Assembly: GCF_900116875.1 (NCBI RefSeq) | Contig: NZ_FPCC01000003.1 | Coordinates: forward strand, 163,740-227,739 | Direction: 5' to 3' | DNA length: 64,000 nucleotides | Origin: Butyrivibrio sp. INlla21 | Lineage (GTDB): Bacteria; Bacillota; Clostridia; Lachnospirales; Lachnospiraceae | Shown here: positions 60,054 to 64,000 of the stretch, piece by piece | Layout of the letters: every line of letters starts with the position of its first letter | Numbering within the stretch: position 1 is the first letter of the stretch | Program-made: the position numbers and the translations under genes | The notes under the pieces: generated by a model | The model's input: only the letters and a program-made list of their open reading frames with translations | The model's database searches: none | What the model was told of the DNA's origin: nothing

Positions 60054-61832
60054 ATGGCATTTGACGGTATTACAATTGCAAATCTCACCAAAGATTTCAG
60101 CGACCGCTTAACAGGCGGCCGTATATATAAAATTGCACAGACTGAGAGCGACGAGCTTCTTATCACTGTCAAACTCTCCTACGAGAATATTGATAAATAC
60201 GGCATTAAGCAGGCCAAGATTCTGATGTCTGCAGGCGCTTCTCTTCCCCTCATCTATGAGACAGACGAGACCAAGCCTTCACCAATGACCGCGCCCAATT
60301 TCTGCATGCTCCTTCGTAAGCACATCCAGAACGGCCGCATCATCAGCATCACACAGCCGGGACTTGAAAGGATCATACGCTTTGAAATCGAGCACCTCGA
60401 TGAAATGGGTGATCTTCGCCACAAGACTCTTCTCATCGAGATCATGGGTAAATACAGCAACATCATCTTTGTAGACGAGAACAACGTCATAATCGACAGC
60501 ATCAAGCACATCCCCGCATCTGTAAGCTCAGTCCGCGAGGTACTTCCCGGAAGAGAATACTTTATCCCTTCCCAGGAAAAAGAAAATCCGCTTGAAACAA
60601 ACGCTGATGTCTTCTCGTCATGTGTTCTATCAAAAGGAATGCCTGTTTTTAAAGCAATCTACTCTGCTTACACAGGTCTTTCTCCCATCATTTCACAGGA
60701 AATCTGCCACAGAGCGGGAGTCGACGCAGATAAATCCGCGATCAGTCTTGAAACCAAAGAAGCGATCGCACTTTATAAAGCTTTTGATGAGATTGTTCAG
60801 AATATTAAAGAAGGCTCTTTTACTCCCTGCATCGCATATGAAAACGACACTCCCAAGGAGTACGCTTCAATTCCTCTGTCCATCTACGAGGACTCAGAAG
60901 GCGCCGAGCTTGTATATCCCGAGACCATCTCTTCTCTTATCATGCAGTATTATCTTGAGAAGAACATAGTCACAAGGATCCGACAGAAGTCGGTCGACCT
61001 AAGAAAGATTGTCCAGACCGCTCTTGAGCGTAACGTTCGTAAATATGACCTTCAGCTTAAGCAGATGAAGGATGCCGAGAAGAAAGATAAATACCGCGTT
61101 TACGGAGAACTCCTAACTGTATACGGTTACAGCGCAGAGCCAGGTGCCGAGAAGATAACGGTCAATGACTATAACTCGGGAAAAGATGTGACTATAACAC
61201 TGGACCCTACTCTCACACCCGCTCAGAACGCGAAAAAGTATTTTGATAAATATACCAAACTTAAAAGAACAGCGGAAGCTCTTGAAGAGCAGATGAAGGA
61301 AACAAAAGAAGCGATCGATCAGCTTGAATCCGTTGAGACAGCTCTCGAGATCGCAAAAGAAGAAGCCGACCTTGTTCAGATCAAGCAAGAGCTTCAACAG
61401 ACCGGATATATCAAGGCTCATTATCAAGGCAAGAACGCGCGAAAGGAAAAGGTTGTAAGTAAACCCTTCCACTATCTTTCAAGCGACGGTTTTGATATCT
61501 ATGTAGGAAAAAACAATCTGCAAAACGATGAGCTTACCTTCAAGACCGCAAACGGCGGCGACTGGTGGTTCCACGCCAAGAAGATTCCCGGCTCCCACGT
61601 CGTACTTCTTACAGGCGGTAAAGAAGTTCCGGACAGAGCTTTCGAAGAAGCCGCAGCTCTTGCCGCTTACTATTCAAAGGGTAAGAATCAGGAGAAAGTC
61701 GAGATCGATTATCTAAAAAGAAAAGATGTCAAAAAGCCTAACGGCGCCAAGCCCGGCTTTGTAGTTTACTACACCAACTACTCTCTTGCCATCGCACCCG
61801 ATATATCAAGCTTAAAGCTTATAAGTGAGTAA
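60054..61832 (+). CDS. rqcH: NFACT protein (RqcH-like, Rqc2/FbpA family)
   Basis: A 592-residue protein starting at 60054 as MAFDGITIANL; the TTG at 60045 is also possible. The N-terminal NFACT-N domain is followed by two helix-hairpin-helix motifs and a coiled coil, then the NFACT-R domain with GGDWWFHAKKIPGSHVVLLT. It senses stalled 50S-nascent chain complexes and adds alanine tails for degradation; older names call it fibronectin-binding. It is convergent with the lipoprotein gene and a strong terminator lies between. Confidence 0.93.
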   Translation: MAFDGITIANLTKDFSDRLTGGRIYKIAQTESDELLITVKLSYENIDKYGIKQAKILMSAGASLPLIYETDETKPSPMTAPNFCMLLRKHIQNGRIISITQPGLERIIRFEIEHLDEMGDLRHKTLLIEIMGKYSNIIFVDENNVIIDSIKHIPASVSSVREVLPGREYFIPSQEKENPLETNADVFSSCVLSKGMPVFKAIYSAYTGLSPIISQEICHRAGVDADKSAISLETKEAIALYKAFDEIVQNIKEGSFTPCIAYENDTPKEYASIPLSIYEDSEGAELVYPETISSLIMQYYLEKNIVTRIRQKSVDLRKIVQTALERNVRKYDLQLKQMKDAEKKDKYRVYGELLTVYGYSAEPGAEKITVNDYNSGKDVTITLDPTLTPAQNAKKYFDKYTKLKRTAEALEEQMKETKEAIDQLESVETALEIAKEEADLVQIKQELQQTGYIKAHYQGKNARKEKVVSKPFHYLSSDGFDIYVGKNNLQNDELTFKTANGGDWWFHAKKIPGSHVVLLTGGKEVPDRAFEEAAALAAYYSKGKNQEKVEIDYLKRKDVKKPNGAKPGFVVYYTNYSLAIAPDISSLKLISE

Positions 61833-61840
61833 AAAAAAGA

Positions 61841-61866
61841 GGGACCGAAATCTAATTTTCGGTCCC
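61841..61866. terminator. Bidirectional terminator after rqcH and the lipoprotein gene
   Basis: GGGACCGAAA/TTTTCGGTCCC (61841-61850 with 61856-61866) has T runs on both sides (ACAGTTTTTT and TCTTTTTTTT). It serves both convergent genes. Confidence 0.9.
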
Positions 61867-61874
61867 ACAGTTTT

Positions 61875-62564
61875 TTATTCAACTACATTATAATCATTAA
61901 TTGTGAATCTATTATTGTAATCATAACCATAAGAGCGCTCAAAGCTATCGCTTGCACTGTATGGATCTATAGCAACGAACATGTATGCATCTTTACCGGG
62001 ATACCAATAATAAGTCCTGTTTTCCGCACCGGAGAACTCAAATTCATAATAATCCCCGTTTTGATCAGATGATTTTCCTATATATTTTACCTTCGAGCGA
62101 GAATCAGATTTACGGAATTTATACATTGAATCATCATTCCCGTCGTCATACCAATTATTACCATAATAGGACACATCTGTTCCTTCTATATTGCACAGCT
62201 CTGCGGGCTTATAACATGTCTCCCAGACTCCGCTGATCTGCTCAAGTACCCACTGCTCTTCTTCGTCAGCGCTGCTAAATTCAGGAACTGAAACCGATGT
62301 GGAAGCCTCGTCAACTGTAGCTGTAGTGCCTGCAGAAGAAGTGCTTTCAGTACTGTTCAAGGTATCGGCTTCTTCCGTGCTTACCGCCTCAGTTGCAGTA
62401 TCAGCATCACTTGTCTTTTCCGCAGAAGCTTCCGTCACTGCCTCTATCGATACTTCAGAGCTTGCCTGTGTATCAGCGCTCAGCTCTGTTTCCCCGCATC
62501 CTGCAAGCATCAAGCTTGTCACTACTGTAGTTGCAATTAATAACTTTAAATTTTTTCTCTTCAT
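61875..62564 (-). CDS. Ser/Thr-rich lipoprotein of unknown function
   Basis: A 229-residue protein from the ATG at 62564, after GAGGAAAGAG. TVVTSLMLAGCGETELS is a perfect lipobox (Leu-Ala-Gly-Cys). A long Ser/Thr/Glu-rich linker follows (about residues 25-100), then a beta-rich domain with WVLEQISGVWETCYKPAE and SYGYDYNNRFTIND. It lies downstream of the broken toxin gene, 46 bases away. No family recognised. Confidence 0.75.
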   Translation of the reverse strand: MKRKNLKLLIATTVVTSLMLAGCGETELSADTQASSEVSIEAVTEASAEKTSDADTATEAVSTEEADTLNSTESTSSAGTTATVDEASTSVSVPEFSSADEEEQWVLEQISGVWETCYKPAELCNIEGTDVSYYGNNWYDDGNDDSMYKFRKSDSRSKVKYIGKSSDQNGDYYEFEFSGAENRTYYWYPGKDAYMFVAIDPYSASDSFERSYGYDYNNRFTINDYNVVE

Positions 62565-62610
62565 TTCTCTTTCCTCTTTTTTTCTACTACTATATACAAG
62601 CATAATCCCG

Positions 62611-62977
62611 TTAAATATCATTTACAGAAATCTCGTAAATTGATTTCACATTGCAATTTATCGGAACTAATGCATAGTACTGCTGATTATTATCTAAATC
62701 ATCCCTTTCAACGATTCTGATTCGGGGTAGTGGTTGGATTGACTTTAGTTGCTTTTACTGCTACTTCCGCAGCTTCTCCAACTTTGGCTGCATTTGTTGC
62801 CACCTCTGCGGCTTCTCCTGCCTTTGAAACCTTGGATGCTATTTCTGCAATCTCAGCTGTCTCGGCTGCAACCTCTCCTGCCTTGGCGGCTTCTCCTCCT
62901 TTAGATGCTGCGCCCCCTTCTCCTCCAATAACCATGGTTCCTATCGTTGTAAGAAGATAACCGGCTGATTCGTAGCC
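62611..62977 (-). pseudogene. Frameshifted remnant of a polymorphic-toxin-like protein
   Basis: Reading on the minus strand from 62977, GYESAGYLLTTIGTMVIGG and a long Ala/Glu/Lys-rich stretch (GEAAEVATNAAKVGEAAEV) resemble the pre-toxin linker of polymorphic toxins. The frame hits a stop at 62708. Removing one C from the GGGG run (62724-62727 on the plus strand) restores a frame that continues RIRIVERDDLDNNQQYYALV to the stop at 62611. No start codon with a ribosome site is seen, so this is a decayed C-terminal piece. Confidence 0.65.
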
Positions 62978-62997
62978 CTATTTTGCATGATATTATA

Positions 62998-63039
62998 AAC
63001 ACCACCAAATTCCTATTCATAGGGCATCTTGGTGGTGTC
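62998..63039 (-). terminator. Terminator between the SUKH-linked genes and the toxin remnant
   Basis: AACACCACCAA (62998-63008) pairs with TTGGTGGTGT (63029-63038), and an inner CCTAT/ATAGG helix extends it. On the minus strand TTTATAA follows; it lies 17 bases past the small gene's stop. Confidence 0.65.
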
Positions 63040-63055
63040 GTATAAATCTTTTATT

Positions 63056-63253
63056 TTACTCTACCTTCTTATCATCCGAGGGAAATAATCTTTTTTTATA
63101 ATCAAAATTCAATGCTGCTATTTCATCAAACGGAACCACTTTCTTATCAGCTTTATCAATGACGCACTCTTTTGCCCATAAGAACGGATATATCAATAAT
63201 CCTTGGTCAAAGCTTACTTCTTTAACGTCTATTTCCCATCCCGTCCATCTCAT
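63056..63253 (-). CDS. Short hypothetical protein or fragment (65 aa)
   Basis: A 65-residue frame MRWTGWEIDVKEVSFDQGLL... KRLFPSDDKKVE. No ribosome site precedes the ATG; the frame stays open upstream and overlaps the SUKH stop, so it may be a fragment of a longer protein or coupled to SUKH. No family recognised. Confidence 0.4.
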   Translation of the reverse strand: MRWTGWEIDVKEVSFDQGLLIYPFLWAKECVIDKADKKVVPFDEIAALNFDYKKRLFPSDDKKVE

Positions 63254-63275
63254 AGTTTCATAGAATTTATCTATT

Positions 63276-63641
63276 TTATAGTTTAAAGAGATATTCTAAG
63301 AATTCTGTAAATGAATCACCCAAATATTCCATCTCATCATTTGACATGCCTATAAACGGAACCGAAAAAAATCTGCCAGTCCTATCAATTCCGTATGCCG
63401 TATCACCACCATCTGAGCCAATCAAAATACTATCATTTAAAAACTCATTAACTTCATAATCATCATTTAATTCTTCTATATCTTCCTTATCCCACAACAT
63501 AAGATATGAATTCTCGCCAATCATCCCTTCACCGCTATAACACGAATTGACATATGGAACAAATGCATTATACTTCTGGCTTTCAAATTTAGCCTCTGAT
63601 TCTGATTTATTGTATTCTTTTAACAATTCTTGCTCATTCAT
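63276..63641 (-). CDS. SUKH (SMI1/KNR4) family immunity protein
   Basis: A 121-residue protein from the ATG at 63641. ENSYLMLWDKEDIEELNDDY, ILIGSDGGDTAYGIDRTGRF and YLGDSFTEFLEYLF follow the SUKH pattern (G-D-G-G near the middle, F-x-E-F-L near the end). SUKH proteins neutralise polymorphic or contact-dependent toxins. A TTG three codons earlier is the alternative start (closer to AGGAGG). The matching toxin is not intact in the window. Confidence 0.87.
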   Translation of the reverse strand: MNEQELLKEYNKSESEAKFESQKYNAFVPYVNSCYSGEGMIGENSYLMLWDKEDIEELNDDYEVNEFLNDSILIGSDGGDTAYGIDRTGRFFSVPFIGMSNDEMEYLGDSFTEFLEYLFKL

Positions 63642-63672
63642 ATTCTTCAATTTCCTCCTCGTATTATATAGT

Positions 63673-63710
63673 CATACCCATTCTTTACCTGTTCTTAGGT
63701 GTAGGGTATG
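63673..63710. repeat. Inverted repeat near the IS110-type element's left end
   Basis: CATACCC (63673-63679) pairs with GGGTATG (63704-63710) around a 24-base loop. It sits between the SUKH gene and the transposase leader. It could be a terminator of unknown direction or part of the element's end. Confidence 0.35.
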
Positions 63711-63739
63711 CTTTTAAAGATGCTGTGGATTGGTTTTTT

Positions 63740-63906
63740 TCTCCTACCGCATAGACGGTTTCTGAAAGGCTCCAACCGCAACCTCTTTGTCTCAATGTTA
63801 ATCAGTTAGATACCGCATGACGGTTTATGTAGAACGAGGTTACATCCGGCAGAGAGCCCTGTGGATCTTACAGCAGCATCAAATACGTTGAAGGAGGATC
63901 ATGTGT
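63740..63906 (+). ncRNA. Candidate IS110 left-end region with bridge RNA features
   Basis: The roughly 170 bases before the transposase hold two similar short hairpins, TACCGCATAGACGGTTT (63745-63761) and TACCGCATGACGGTTTA (63811-63826), each with ACCG/CGGT arms. IS110-family elements encode a bridge RNA in the DNA upstream of their transposase, with two internal guide loops. The match in place and in having two loops is suggestive, not proven; element ends were not found. Confidence 0.4.
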
Positions 63907-64000
63907 ATGATCTATGTTGGTATCGATGTAGCAAAGGATAAGCATGATTGCTGTATCATGGGATCTGAAGCCGAGAAACTGTTTCCCGTATTTACGATCC
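63907..64000 (+). CDS. IS110-family transposase, N-terminal fragment
   Basis: The first 31 codons read MIYVGIDVAKDKHDCCIMGS, and the gene runs off the right edge. MIYVGIDVAK with the Asp is the IS110 DEDD-type catalytic start. AAGGAGG (63891-63897) lies nine bases before this ATG; an ATG at 63901 is too close to it. The remaining catalytic residues and the C-terminal serine domain lie outside the window. Confidence 0.88.
   Translation, partial: MIYVGIDVAKDKHDCCIMGSEAEKLFPVFTI

Noticed and set aside
1..64000. CRISPR arrays, rRNA or tRNA genes
   Set aside because: No repeat-spacer array and no cloverleaf or rRNA sequence was recognised on reading both strands.

Overview
The window looks like chromosome of an anaerobic, low-to-moderate GC Firmicute, most likely a Lachnospiraceae of the Butyrivibrio/Pseudobutyrivibrio type. 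This is inferred from AGGAGG-type ribosome sites, Firmicutes-type LexA boxes, an E. coli-like pyrBI pair, a TrpB2-type tryptophan synthase beta chain, a feoA-feoA-feoB locus with a Cys-rich partner, a flagellin-like protein and many small proteins typical of that family. No rRNA, tRNA or CRISPR array was seen.

Layout. 1-7.7 kb is one long minus-strand unit: pheA, ppx, ppk, maf, a small acidic protein, a Cof-type HAD phosphatase, a PHP phosphoesterase and the start of trpB2. It shares a promoter region with the plus-strand DUF5050-pyrB-pyrI unit (7.8-10.3 kb). 10.3-20 kb holds a CAP-domain lipoprotein, a Y-family DNA polymerase, the iron-uptake operon (feoA-feoA-feoB-Cys-rich protein-rluA type), a PhoH ATPase and a SulP transporter. 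20-26 kb is the oligopeptide permease operon oppBCDFA, read right to left, with a terminated leader RNA. 26-32 kb carries a flagellin-like protein, an Asp/Arg/Tyr-repeat membrane protein, a HerA-like ATPase, and a second Y-family polymerase with a YolD-like gene. 32-37.8 kb has an orphan carB, a lipoprotein and a low-molecular-weight tyrosine phosphatase.

37.8-54 kb is accessory in character: a DUF4143 ATPase behind four direct repeats, a voltage-gated K+ channel, an XRE membrane regulator, an HTH protein fused to a SpoT-like hydrolase domain, a MerR-methyltransferase fusion with a textbook MerR promoter, a retropepsin-like pair, a carbamoyltransferase paralogue, acyltransferase and flavodoxin genes, a PH-domain protein with a His-Asp tail, a RelBE-type toxin-antitoxin pair, a zinc-ribbon sensor-like protein, DJ-1 and a racemase. 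53.7-57.1 kb is an araC-yczE-dxs-like unit. 57.4-59.2 kb is a nitroreductase-tetR operon with two matching operators. The right end has an NFACT (RqcH) gene, a lipoprotein, a frameshifted polymorphic-toxin remnant, a SUKH immunity gene and the left end of an IS110-family element cut by the window edge.

The clearest unusual signals are regulatory. Both Y-family polymerases have LexA-like boxes inside their promoters, and the predicted transcription start falls exactly on the ATG, so both messages would be leaderless. The racemase gene has its Shine-Dalgarno inside the 3' arm of a terminator that ends at the start codon. Three candidate standalone small RNAs (two on the plus strand near 27.4 and 41.0 kb, one C-rich near 28.8 kb) and the opp leader RNA have no recognised family. 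All names come from reading motifs and overall similarity by eye; no database search was run.
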